A DNA stretch of 64,000 bases. Origin: Ralstonia pickettii DTP0602. Its GTDB lineage: Bacteria; Pseudomonadota; Gammaproteobacteria; Burkholderiales; Burkholderiaceae. The notes under the pieces were generated by a model, which saw only the letters and a list, made by a program, of their open reading frames with translations, did not search any database and was not told where the DNA came from. The translations under genes were made by a program, and so were the position numbers. This document shows, one piece after another, positions 32,172-40,566 of this stretch. Positions within the stretch are counted from its first letter, which is position 1. Every line of letters begins with the position of its first letter. The stretch lies in contig CP006667.1 of assembly GCA_000471925.1 (NCBI GenBank), positions 4,216,001 to 4,280,000 of the forward strand, in the 5' to 3' direction.

Positions 32172-33202
32172 GCCACGCCCTCCGCCGCTCCCCTCGCTCC
32201 CTGCCCTGGGCCCGCCGCCAGCGCGGCGCCGCCGTGGTCACCGCACTGCTGATGGTGACGCTGGCCGTGGTGGTGGTGTCGGGCATGCTGTGGCGCCAGC
32301 AGGTGCAGATCCGCGCTATCGAGAACCAGCGGCTGCTGGCCCAGGCCACCTGGATCGAGCGCGCCGCGGTGGACTGGGCGCGCCTGATCCTGCGCGACGA
32401 CCAGCGCCGCACCAATGTCGACGAACTGGGCGAGCCCTGGGCCGTGCCGATCGCCGAGACCCGGCTGTCGGACTTCCTCGGCGCGTCGCTGCGCACCGAT
32501 GTCGCCGGCGAGACTTCGTTCCTGTCGGGCCGTATTCTCGATGCGCAGGCACGCTTCAACCTGGCCAACCTGGTGATATGGACCGCCAGCGGCGCGGAGG
32601 GCGGCCGCATTGCCTCGATCGACCAGCCCGCGCAGGCGGCCTACCGCCGGCTGCTGCAGACCGTGGGCCTGAACCCGGCGCTGGCCGAGACCACCGCGCG
32701 CTACATGCTGCAAGCCGCCCAGGGCGGCAGCAGCGACGGGCGCGCCGCGCCGCGCCCGCTGGACAGCGTGCAGGGCCTGCTGGCGCTGCCCGGCTATACG
32801 CCCGAGATGGTGGCGGTGCTGGAGCCCTTCGTCACGGTGTTGCCCGAGCGCACGCTGGTCAACGCCAATACCGCCGAGGCCGAGGTGCTGGCCGCCGTAA
32901 TCGACAAGCTGCCCGTGGAGCGCGCGCGCGAGCTGGTGCGCCAGCGCGACCGCGCCTACTTCAACAACATCAGCAACCTGCAGACGCAGCTTTCTTCCTT
33001 GGCCCCGCAGGCGGATACCAGCAACCTGGGCAATATGCTCGACGTCCGCACCCACTATTTCCTGGTCTACGGACTGGTGCGCCATGAACGCGCCAGCCGG
33101 CTGCAGGTGTCGCTAGTGTTCCGCGGCGAGCCGCTGGGCGCCACCAACACCACCCGCGTGGTCTGGATCCAGGATGCGGACAGGCTGCCGGTTCTGCGCT
33201 GA
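32168..33202 (+). CDS. gspK: Type II secretion minor pseudopilin GspK
   Basis: The 344-residue protein has a basic leader ending RQRG|AAVVTALL, with Thr instead of Glu at +5. That exception is normal for GspK. The large head domain includes VDWARLILRDD and a helix-hairpin-helix-like VNANTAEAEVLAAVI. The ATG overlaps the gspJ stop. Confidence 0.93.
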   Translation: MSHALRRSPRSLPWARRQRGAAVVTALLMVTLAVVVVSGMLWRQQVQIRAIENQRLLAQATWIERAAVDWARLILRDDQRRTNVDELGEPWAVPIAETRLSDFLGASLRTDVAGETSFLSGRILDAQARFNLANLVIWTASGAEGGRIASIDQPAQAAYRRLLQTVGLNPALAETTARYMLQAAQGGSSDGRAAPRPLDSVQGLLALPGYTPEMVAVLEPFVTVLPERTLVNANTAEAEVLAAVIDKLPVERARELVRQRDRAYFNNISNLQTQLSSLAPQADTSNLGNMLDVRTHYFLVYGLVRHERASRLQVSLVFRGEPLGATNTTRVVWIQDADRLPVLR

Positions 33203-33470
33203 TGTCTGAAGCAATGCCGGCGAAGCAAGGAATTCCGCGGCGCCGGCTACCGGGGAGAATGCTATTGACGCGGTTTAGTCACACAGGCAAGGTATGCTGC
33301 GGCGCTGGCGCGAGCGTGGCACCAGCCCACCCGCCGCCGTCCGGCCTGCCTGGCCGCCCGCCGGCATCCCCGCGCCCCGGCCGTCGTCCGATTCCGGGGC
33401 GATCCCGGGCGCAATCCCCCGGGCCATGCGCCTGCCCGAGCCGTTCCACCGAAGCCAAAGCAAGGAAACC

Positions 33471-34931
33471 TTGAGCACCACCCTGTACGTCCGCCTGCCG
33501 CATCGGCCGCATGACCAGCCGCAACCGTGGCAGTTCGGCGCCCTGCCGTTCGCGCTGGTGCGCACGGCCGCCGCCGCGGCGGTCGGGTCCGCACGGCGCG
33601 GGGAGGCTCGCACGGCACCGGAAGTGTTGCGCGAAGGCCACGCCCGCATCGCCGAGCTGCCCGCGGCCGAGCGCCTGGTGCTGATCCTGGCCGCCAGCGA
33701 CGTACTGCTGACCACCGCCAGCGTGCCGCCGCTACCGCCCGCGCGTTTGAAACTGGCACTGCCGAACCTGATCGAGGATGCGCTCGCCACCGACGCGCAG
33801 CCCTGCCATGTCGGCGTGGGGCCGGTGCTGGACGGCAGTGCCCCCGCGCGCGGCCCGCGCCGGCGGCTGCTGATGGTGGCCGACCGCGCCTGGCTGCGTG
33901 CCGTGCTCGACGCCTTTGCCGAACACCGCCATCGCCGCCGTCACGTGCTGGCCGCGCAATTGTGCATGCCGCTGGTCCCGCCGGAAGCCTCCCCGGCCGA
34001 GCCGTCGCTGGCGCCGGCCGCCGAAGCTGCGGCACCCGAGACCACGCCGGCGCAGCCGGCGACCCTGGTGGTCGAAGCCGCCGCAGGCGCTTTCGCGCAG
34101 AGTGGCGAGCTGCTGGACCCCGCCGCCGTTGCCGCCGCGCCGGCCGCACCAGCCCCGGCGCGCCAGTGGCAGCTGACCGTGCGCACCGGCGAGCATGCCG
34201 GCTACGGCCTGCTGCTGGGCGACGACGCGCTGGCCGCCTGGCAGGCCCTGGCGCCGGCGGGCACCTGGTACGCCGATGCCGAAGCCGCCGCCACCGCCCC
34301 GGTGCCCGAGCTGCGCCAAGCCTCCCGTACCGGCTGGCGCCTGTGGATCGAAGGCGCACAGGAATGCCTGCGCGAGCCGGCGCTGGACCTGGCGCAGTTC
34401 GAGTTCGCACAGGGCCGCGCCGACCGCTGGAACCTGGCCGCCTGGCGCTTGCCGCTGGCGCTGCTGGCCGGCATCGTGCTGGTGCAGGTGCTGGGCATGA
34501 ATATCCACTGGCTGCTGCTGCGCCGCGAGCAGCAGCGCCTGGAAACCGCGCAGCTGCAGACGCTGCGCGGCACCTTCCCGCAGATCCAGACGGTGCTGGA
34601 CGCGCCGCTGCAGATGCGCCGCGAGGTCGAGCAGCTGCGCACAGCCAGCGGGCGCAGCACGCCCGAGGACTTCCTGCCGCTGGCGGACCGCTTCGCCCAG
34701 GCCGCGCGCCGCCTGCCGCCCGACGCGCTGCAGGGGCTGGAATACCGCGGCCGCATGCTGTTGGTCACGCTCAAGCCGGGCACCGACATCGCCGGGCTGC
34801 GCGGCGCCGCACGCCAGGCCGGACTGCAAATGGAAGAGGACAAGACCGGCGGCGCAGTCAGTGGTACCGCCACCAGCGCGGGCAGCCCCGTGACGCCAGG
34901 CTCGCGCTGGGCCGTCAGGCCGGGCCTGTAA
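33471..34931 (+). CDS. gspL: Type II secretion protein GspL
   Basis: The 486-residue protein has a cytoplasmic actin-like domain, one membrane helix (about residues 325-345) and a periplasmic ferredoxin-like domain. The best start is the TTG at 33471, with AAGGAA a few bases upstream, giving STTLYVRLPHRPHDQ. An in-frame ATG at 33426 is the alternative. GspL anchors the GspE ATPase. The gene is followed by the IscB element instead of gspM directly. Confidence 0.88.
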   Translation: MSTTLYVRLPHRPHDQPQPWQFGALPFALVRTAAAAAVGSARRGEARTAPEVLREGHARIAELPAAERLVLILAASDVLLTTASVPPLPPARLKLALPNLIEDALATDAQPCHVGVGPVLDGSAPARGPRRRLLMVADRAWLRAVLDAFAEHRHRRRHVLAAQLCMPLVPPEASPAEPSLAPAAEAAAPETTPAQPATLVVEAAAGAFAQSGELLDPAAVAAAPAAPAPARQWQLTVRTGEHAGYGLLLGDDALAAWQALAPAGTWYADAEAAATAPVPELRQASRTGWRLWIEGAQECLREPALDLAQFEFAQGRADRWNLAAWRLPLALLAGIVLVQVLGMNIHWLLLRREQQRLETAQLQTLRGTFPQIQTVLDAPLQMRREVEQLRTASGRSTPEDFLPLADRFAQAARRLPPDALQGLEYRGRMLLVTLKPGTDIAGLRGAARQAGLQMEEDKTGGAVSGTATSAGSPVTPGSRWAVRPGL

Positions 34932-34967
34932 GGGCCCGACGAGCAAGCATGAACGCAGTCAACTACC

Positions 34968-34983
34968 CCGGCCTAAAGGCCGG
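34968..34983 (+). repeat. Left-end hairpin of the IscB element
   Basis: Perfect inverted repeat CCGGCC-TAAA-GGCCGG, 37 bp behind the gspL stop. It is probably the left tip of the IS200/IS605-like element or the first stem of the omega RNA. Confidence 0.65.
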
Positions 34984-35237
34984 AGCTTGAAAGGCAACTG
35001 ACAAGCTCGGGTTGACCAGGCAAAGCGGTAGCCAATCCGCTACGTTGCGCGCAGGTGCAAGACCGACGTTGGGATGCTTCCTTAGTCCCAACCTCTCGAA
35101 GCCCCGGTTGCAGACAAGCGACAGGGTAAGCACGAAACGGATCGGGGCAGATCGCCGGTTCGCAACATTGCCGAAGGGAGACGCCCCGCAAGGGGCGCGT
35201 AACCAGGCCCGTAAGGGCACCTAGTAGGAGAGATTGC
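34968..35237 (+). ncRNA. HEARO / omega RNA of the IscB element
   Basis: About 270 nt of non-coding sequence directly upstream of iscB carries a chain of stems. They include GAGCTTG/CAAGCTC (34983-35008), AGCGG/CCGCT, TTGGGA/TCCCAA (near 35070-35092), GCCCC-GCAA-GGGGC (near 35182-35195) and GGCCC-GTAA-GGGC. Position, length and structure fit the HEARO RNA, the scaffold of IscB omega RNA. The guide would be the host sequence just 5' of it. Boundaries are estimated. Confidence 0.8.
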
Positions 35238-36638
35238 ATGGCAGTCTTTGTGCTGGACAGGCACGGCAAGTCGCTCATGCCGTGCAGCGAGAAGCGGGCC
35301 CGCTTGCTGCTCGAGCGCGGGCGGGCTCGCGTGCATCGACTGGTGCCGTTCGCAATCCGGCTGACCGACCGGCGACTGGTGGACAGTGAGCTCCAGCCGC
35401 TGCGCCTCAAGCTCGATCCAGGCAGCAAGGAGACCGGTGTCGCCATCGTCCGCGAAATGGCTTCGCACGCCGGCGGCGCGCCAGACGCCTTCGTGCTTTC
35501 GCTGGCCGAGATCATCCACCGCGGCCGGCAGATCAACGAGGCACTTACTGCCCGACGCGCCATGCGGCGGGCCCGGCGCGGGCGCATGACGCGCTATCGC
35601 GCGGCCAGATTCGACAATCGTCGAAAGCCGGAAGGCTGGCTCGCGCCCAGCCTTCGTCACCGCGTCGAGACGACTGCGGCATGGGTGCGCCGCTTCCGCA
35701 AGCTTGCCCCAATCACCGCCCTCAGCATGGAATTAGTGCGCTTTGACATGCAGGCCATGGAAAACCCGGAGATCTCCGGCGTTGAGTACCAGCAAGGCAC
35801 GCTCCTGGGCTACGAGGTCAAGGAGTACCTGCTGGCGAAGCTCGGCCGAACTTGCGCATATTGCGACGCAACGGATCGCCCCTTGGAGACTGAACACATT
35901 GTCGCCAAGGCCAAAGGCGGGTCCAACCGCGTTTCGAACCTGACGCTTGCGTGCCGGCCCTGCAACCAGAAGAAGGGGAACCTTCCATTAGAGGTCTTCC
36001 TGCGCAAGGACCCCGATCGCGCCAAGCGCATCCTGGCGCGCGCGAAAGCACCGCTGCGAAACGCCGCAGCCGTGAATGCAACTCGCTTCGCCCTGCTCAA
36101 TGCCCTCAAATCCTTCGGGCTGCCGGTCGAAACCGGATCCGGCGGTCAGACGAAGTACAACCGGAGGCGTCTCGACATCCCAAAGTCGCATGCGCTAGAC
36201 GCGGCCTGCGTTGGCAACGTGCATTCCGTCTGGCCCTGGCAACGGCCCATACTGCGCATCAAATGCGCCGGCCGCGGTAGTTATCAGCGCACTCGCGTTA
36301 CCGCTCACGGCTTCCCGCGCGGTTATCTCATGCGCAGCAAACGCGTGTTCGGCTTTCAGACCGGCGACATGGTCAAGGCGGTGGTTCCCTCCGGGAAAAA
36401 GGCAGGTACGCATATTGGCCGGGTTGCCATCCGAGCAACCGGCTCTTTTAACATCCAAACCGTCGCTGGCGCCGTGCAGGGTATTTCCTACAAGCACTGC
36501 AATCTGCTCCAGCGCGGCGACGGGTATGGATATTTCTTCATAACGCCCACCACAAAGGAGAGCGAGACCAGGGGCGACGCTTCGCGTCGCGCGCTATCCC
36601 TCCCCGACCTGAAGGCCGAGGTTTCTCGCGCAAACTGA
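35238..36638 (+). CDS. iscB: RNA-guided nuclease IscB
   Basis: IscB is the Cas9 ancestor, a nuclease guided by omega RNA. The 466 residues keep the family layout. A PLMP-type N-terminus (FVLDRHGKSLMPC) comes first, then RuvC-I with Asp60 (LKLDPGSKETG), and an arginine-rich bridge helix (about 105-130). RuvC-II has Glu165 (ALSMELVRFD). The HNH domain has CAYC at 206-209, His220 (ETEHIVAKAKGG) and CRPC at 239-242. RuvC-III has His318 and Asp321 (SHALDAACVG). All catalytic residues are present, so it is probably active. The ATG at 35238 follows AGGAG, and the stop TGA shares a base with the gspM ATG. Confidence 0.93.
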   Translation: MAVFVLDRHGKSLMPCSEKRARLLLERGRARVHRLVPFAIRLTDRRLVDSELQPLRLKLDPGSKETGVAIVREMASHAGGAPDAFVLSLAEIIHRGRQINEALTARRAMRRARRGRMTRYRAARFDNRRKPEGWLAPSLRHRVETTAAWVRRFRKLAPITALSMELVRFDMQAMENPEISGVEYQQGTLLGYEVKEYLLAKLGRTCAYCDATDRPLETEHIVAKAKGGSNRVSNLTLACRPCNQKKGNLPLEVFLRKDPDRAKRILARAKAPLRNAAAVNATRFALLNALKSFGLPVETGSGGQTKYNRRRLDIPKSHALDAACVGNVHSVWPWQRPILRIKCAGRGSYQRTRVTAHGFPRGYLMRSKRVFGFQTGDMVKAVVPSGKKAGTHIGRVAIRATGSFNIQTVAGAVQGISYKHCNLLQRGDGYGYFFITPTTKESETRGDASRRALSLPDLKAEVSRAN

Positions 36639-37255
36639 TGAAAGACTCCGCCCGCAACCAGACGCCCCGCCCTCATGCCACGAATGGCCCTGCCCGGCCC
36701 GCCGCGACCTCCGCGCTGGGCGCGCGCCTGGCGCGGCTGCGCCCGTCGGTGCCGCAGGCCTGGCAAGACCGCTTCAACGCCTTCTGGTCGGCGCGCAACC
36801 CGCGCGAACAGGCGATCCTGGCCGGCGGCGGCGCCGTGCTGGTGCTGGTGATCGGCTACATGCTGCTGTGGGAGCCGGCCGCCGAGGGCCGCCAGCGCCT
36901 GGCGCGCAGCCTGCCGCAGATGCGCGCCGACCTGGCCGAAATGGAATCGCTGGCGCAGGAAGCACGCGGCCTGAAGGCCACGCCGGCGCCGTCGCTGCGC
37001 GGCGATGCGCTTACGCAGGCGCTGCAGGACAGCCTCGGCCAGCACGGCCTGAAGGCGAGCAGGCTCGCCGCCGGCGCCGACAACAGCGTGCAGGTGCAGC
37101 TGGACAAGGTACCCTTCGGCGCGGTCAGCGCCTGGCTGCAGGACGTGCGCCAGCAGCAGCGCATGAAGGTGATCGACGCCCGTATCGTCTACGTCGGCGC
37201 CACGGCGCTGGTCAATGTCAGTGCGACCCTGCAGGGTCCGGGCGGCCGCAGCTGA
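36638..37255 (+). CDS. gspM: Type II secretion protein GspM
   Basis: The 205-residue protein has a cytoplasmic N-terminus, one membrane helix (about residues 65-82, LAGGGAVLVLVIGYMLLWEP) and a periplasmic domain. This is the GspM topology. Inside is NPREQAILAGGG, typical of the family. The ATG lies within TGATG, shared with the iscB stop. The original start may have lain slightly upstream before the IscB element arrived. The frame downstream is intact. Confidence 0.88.
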   Translation: MKDSARNQTPRPHATNGPARPAATSALGARLARLRPSVPQAWQDRFNAFWSARNPREQAILAGGGAVLVLVIGYMLLWEPAAEGRQRLARSLPQMRADLAEMESLAQEARGLKATPAPSLRGDALTQALQDSLGQHGLKASRLAAGADNSVQVQLDKVPFGAVSAWLQDVRQQQRMKVIDARIVYVGATALVNVSATLQGPGGRS

Positions 37256-38073
37256 TGGTACGGCTGGAAACGCTGCGGCTGCCGCGCCGCAAGCCGCGCC
37301 AGCCGGGCGCGTGGCGGCGGCTGCGCTGGCTCGGGATCGGGCTGGCCAGCGCCGCGGTGACCGTGGTGGCGATGCTACCGGCGACCTGGATCGCCGAGCG
37401 CGTCGCCACGCAGACGCAGGGACGGGTATTGCTGGCCGATGCCAGCGGCTCGGTGTGGCGTGGCAGCGCCACGCTGGCGCTGTCGGCCGGCACCGGCAGC
37501 CAGACCGCGACGGTGCTGCCCGGGCGGCTGCAATGGACGCTGGCTTTCTGGCCGCTGTTGACCGGCACCGCGCGCCTGGTGGTGAGCCACTCCGAGGCGA
37601 TGGCCGCGCCGGTGGCCATCACCGTGACGCCGGGCGGCTGGACCGCGCAATCGGGCGCGATCCGCTTGCCGGCGTCGCTGCTCGAAGGCGTCGGCGCGCC
37701 GTTCAACACGCTGCGCCCGGACGGCCTGATGCGCCTGAACTGGTCCACGCTACAGGGGCGTTTCTCGGGCACGAACGGCAACGGCATGAGCGGCCATATG
37801 ACACTGCGCATCGAGCAGGTGTCGTCGGCAATCAGCCGGCTGCGCCCGCTGGGCAGCTACCGCGCCGAGATCGACTGGGCCGGCGCGGGCGGCGGCAGGC
37901 TGCAACTGAGCACTATTGCCGGGCCGCTGCACCTGGAGGGCAGCGGCACGCTCGGCCGGCAGGCGCGCTTCGAGGGCACCGCGCACGCCGAACCCGAGGC
38001 GGCAACACAGCTGGCCAGCCTGCTGAGCCTGCTGGGACGACGAGACAACCATGTGACAAGGCTGCGCTTCTGA
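37255..38073 (+). CDS. gspN: Type II secretion protein GspN
   Basis: The 272-residue protein has an N-terminal membrane helix (about residues 24-45) followed by a periplasmic domain with ASGSVWRGSATLALSAG, typical of GspN. It starts in the TGATG overlap with gspM. GspN is an accessory component present in only some systems. Confidence 0.88.
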   Translation: MVRLETLRLPRRKPRQPGAWRRLRWLGIGLASAAVTVVAMLPATWIAERVATQTQGRVLLADASGSVWRGSATLALSAGTGSQTATVLPGRLQWTLAFWPLLTGTARLVVSHSEAMAAPVAITVTPGGWTAQSGAIRLPASLLEGVGAPFNTLRPDGLMRLNWSTLQGRFSGTNGNGMSGHMTLRIEQVSSAISRLRPLGSYRAEIDWAGAGGGRLQLSTIAGPLHLEGSGTLGRQARFEGTAHAEPEAATQLASLLSLLGRRDNHVTRLRF

Positions 38074-38101
38074 TACCAGGCAGAAGCAGAAGTGCACGGA
38101 A

Positions 38102-40558
38102 ATGACTATGAAAACCCACGCCATCCGACCTGTTTTCCAGACCGCCTGCGCCCGCGCGGTGGCCCTGCTGTGCGGGATCTCGCTGCTGGCGCCCGCGCCG
38201 CTGTGGGCCCAGCCCGCTGGTGCCGCAAACCCGCCGCCGCCACCAGACATCTCGCCGTCCAACCGCGATCAGGTGGTGCTGAACTTCGTCAACGCCGACC
38301 TCGATTCGGTGATCAAGGCGGTCGGCCAGGCCACCGGCAAGAACTTCGTGATCGACCCGCGCGTCAAGGGCACGGTGAACCTGGTCACCGAGCAACCGGT
38401 CTCGCGCGCGCAGGCGCTGCAGACGCTGGGCTCGGTGCTGCGCATGCAGGGCTATGCGATGGTCGAGAGCAATGGCTTCACCAAGGTCGTGCCTGAGGCC
38501 GACGCCAAGCTGCAGGGCTCGCCCACCGTGATCGGCCCCGGCGCAAGCCGCGGCGACCAGGTGGTGACGCAAGTGTTCCGGCTCAACTATGAATCGGCCA
38601 ACAACCTGGTGCCGGTGCTGCGGCCGATGATCGCGCCCAACAACACGATCACCGCCTACCCGGCCAATAACACGCTGGTCATCACCGACTACGCCGACAA
38701 CCTGCGCCGGCTGGCACGCATCATTGCCGCCGTCGATGCGCCGGCCTCGGGCGAGGTCGAGCTGGTGCCGCTCAAGCACGCACTCGCCAGCGATACCGCA
38801 CTGGTACTGCAGAAGCTGATGGACCCCTCGGCCGCGGGCGCGGCCGGCGGCGCCGGCGCGCCCGGCATCGACAGCAGCCTGCGCACCACGGTGGTGGCCG
38901 AGCCGCGCAGCAACGCGCTGATGATCCGCGCCTCCAGCCGTGCGCGGCTGCAGCAGGCGCGCCAGCTGATCGAGAAGCTCGACCAGCCCTATGCGCGCCC
39001 CGGCAACATCTGGGTGGTGCCGCTGAAGAACGCCGATGCGGTCAAGCTGGCGGCGACGCTGCGCGCGATCGTCGCCGCGGACAGCAGCTTTACCACGGCC
39101 ACCCAGCCCGGCGCCGCGGGCGCTGCCGCCGGTGGCATCGGCGGCGCCGCGGGGATGACCAGCGTCTCGACGCCGACCGGCTCGCAGTTCACCGGCGGCA
39201 CCACCGGCACCCAGACCGGCATGCGCAGCGGCAACGGCGGCACGGGCGGCGGCGCCTATGGCAGCTCGGCCTTCGCCGCGTCGTTCGGCACCAGTACGCA
39301 GCCGACCACCGGCGGCATCATCCAGGCCGACCCGTCCACCAACTCGCTGATCATCACCGCCAGCGAGCCGGTCTACCGCAACCTGCGCGGCGTGATCGAC
39401 GACCTGGACGCGCGCCGCGCGCAGGTCTACATCGAATCGATGATCGTCGAGGTGACCTCCACGCAGGCGAGCGAGCTGGGCATCCAGTGGCAGGGCCTGA
39501 TCAGCTCGCCGGGCGGCAACAACAACGTCTTTGCCGGCACCAACTTCGGCTCCGGCGGCCAGAACATCCTGAACCTGACGCTGGCCGGCGCGCTGTTCGA
39601 CACCAACCGCACCGCCGGCATCGCTGCCGCGCAATCGCTGGTGCCCGACGTGGGCGGCCTGAACCTGGGCATCGTCAACAAGGCCATGGGGCTGGGCGCG
39701 CTGCTGCGCGCACTCGGCACCAATGGCAGCGTCAACCTGCTGTCCACGCCGAACCTGATCACGCTGGAAAACGAGGAAGCCAAGATCCTGATCGGCCAGA
39801 ACATCCCGATCACCACCGGCTCCTACGCGCAGACCGGCGGCGCGGCCTCGGTCACGCCGTTCCAGACCTTCGACCGCAAGGACGTGGGCATCACGCTGCG
39901 CGTCAAGCCGCAGATCACCGACGGCGGGCTGGTGAAGATGCAGATCTTCCAGGAGTCGTCGTCGGTGGTAGCGGGCACGCTCGCCCAGATCCAGGGCCCG
40001 ACCACCAATGTGCGCTCGATCGAGACCAACGTGCTGGTCGATGACGGCCAGATCATCGTGCTGGGCGGCCTGATCGAGGACACGTACGGCGACGGCGTGC
40101 AGAAGGTGCCGTTGCTGGGCGACCTGCCGCTGATCGGCGGCCTGTTCCGCTATGAGAACAAGAACCGCGGCAAGACCAACCTGCTGGTGTTCCTGCGCCC
40201 GTATGTGATGCGCACGGCTGGCGCCGCCGACCGCCTGACGCAGGACCGGTACGACTACATGCGCGCACAGCAGCAGGGCTTTGTTTCGCCTAACATCATG
40301 TTGCGCGAGCCGAACACGCCGATGCTGCCACCGGCCGATGCGCCGACCACGCCGTTCATCGACCCGCGCGCGAACGGGCCGGTTGCCGCCCCGCTGCCTC
40401 TGCCGCAGACGATTCCGCAAAATGCGCCGCAGCCAGGTGTCCCGGCGCAGCCTCAGCCCATCCAGCAACCAGCGACCGCACCGCAGCCGCTGAGCCAGCG
40501 TGGTGAATCCGCCACGCTGAACGCCGCGCAGCCGGCTACGCCGGCCCGCCAGAACTGA
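38102..40558 (+). CDS. gspD: Type II secretion secretin GspD
   Basis: The 818-residue outer-membrane channel has a signal peptide (ends about LWAQPAG), an N0 domain (VVLNFVNADLDSVIKAVGQA), N1-N3 repeats and a glycine-rich insert (about 335-395). The C-terminal secretin domain has VPLLGDLPLIGGLFR and ends in a proline- and glutamine-rich tail. A second ATG at 38108 could be the true start. It forms the pore for folded exoproteins. Confidence 0.96.
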   Translation: MTMKTHAIRPVFQTACARAVALLCGISLLAPAPLWAQPAGAANPPPPPDISPSNRDQVVLNFVNADLDSVIKAVGQATGKNFVIDPRVKGTVNLVTEQPVSRAQALQTLGSVLRMQGYAMVESNGFTKVVPEADAKLQGSPTVIGPGASRGDQVVTQVFRLNYESANNLVPVLRPMIAPNNTITAYPANNTLVITDYADNLRRLARIIAAVDAPASGEVELVPLKHALASDTALVLQKLMDPSAAGAAGGAGAPGIDSSLRTTVVAEPRSNALMIRASSRARLQQARQLIEKLDQPYARPGNIWVVPLKNADAVKLAATLRAIVAADSSFTTATQPGAAGAAAGGIGGAAGMTSVSTPTGSQFTGGTTGTQTGMRSGNGGTGGGAYGSSAFAASFGTSTQPTTGGIIQADPSTNSLIITASEPVYRNLRGVIDDLDARRAQVYIESMIVEVTSTQASELGIQWQGLISSPGGNNNVFAGTNFGSGGQNILNLTLAGALFDTNRTAGIAAAQSLVPDVGGLNLGIVNKAMGLGALLRALGTNGSVNLLSTPNLITLENEEAKILIGQNIPITTGSYAQTGGAASVTPFQTFDRKDVGITLRVKPQITDGGLVKMQIFQESSSVVAGTLAQIQGPTTNVRSIETNVLVDDGQIIVLGGLIEDTYGDGVQKVPLLGDLPLIGGLFRYENKNRGKTNLLVFLRPYVMRTAGAADRLTQDRYDYMRAQQQGFVSPNIMLREPNTPMLPPADAPTTPFIDPRANGPVAAPLPLPQTIPQNAPQPGVPAQPQPIQQPATAPQPLSQRGESATLNAAQPATPARQN

Positions 40559-40566
40559 GCCCTGCC

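Larger units (their letters stand above)
34968..36630 (+). mobile_element. IscB (IS200/IS605-related) element without transposase
   Basis: The unit is left-end hairpin, omega RNA and iscB, then a right-end hairpin CCCCGACC-TGAA-GGCCGAGG (36602-36621). It lies between gspL (stop 34931) and gspM (ATG 36638). There is no Y1 transposase in it, so it depends on one in trans. The IS605 element at 50793 has such a transposase and a nearly identical right-end sequence on the other strand. The exact ends are inferred. Confidence 0.75.

Noticed and set aside
35238..36638. HNH/RuvC gene as a possible Cas9 with a CRISPR array
   Set aside because: Size (466 residues), PLMP N-terminus and missing REC lobe mark IscB; no direct-repeat array is present in the window.
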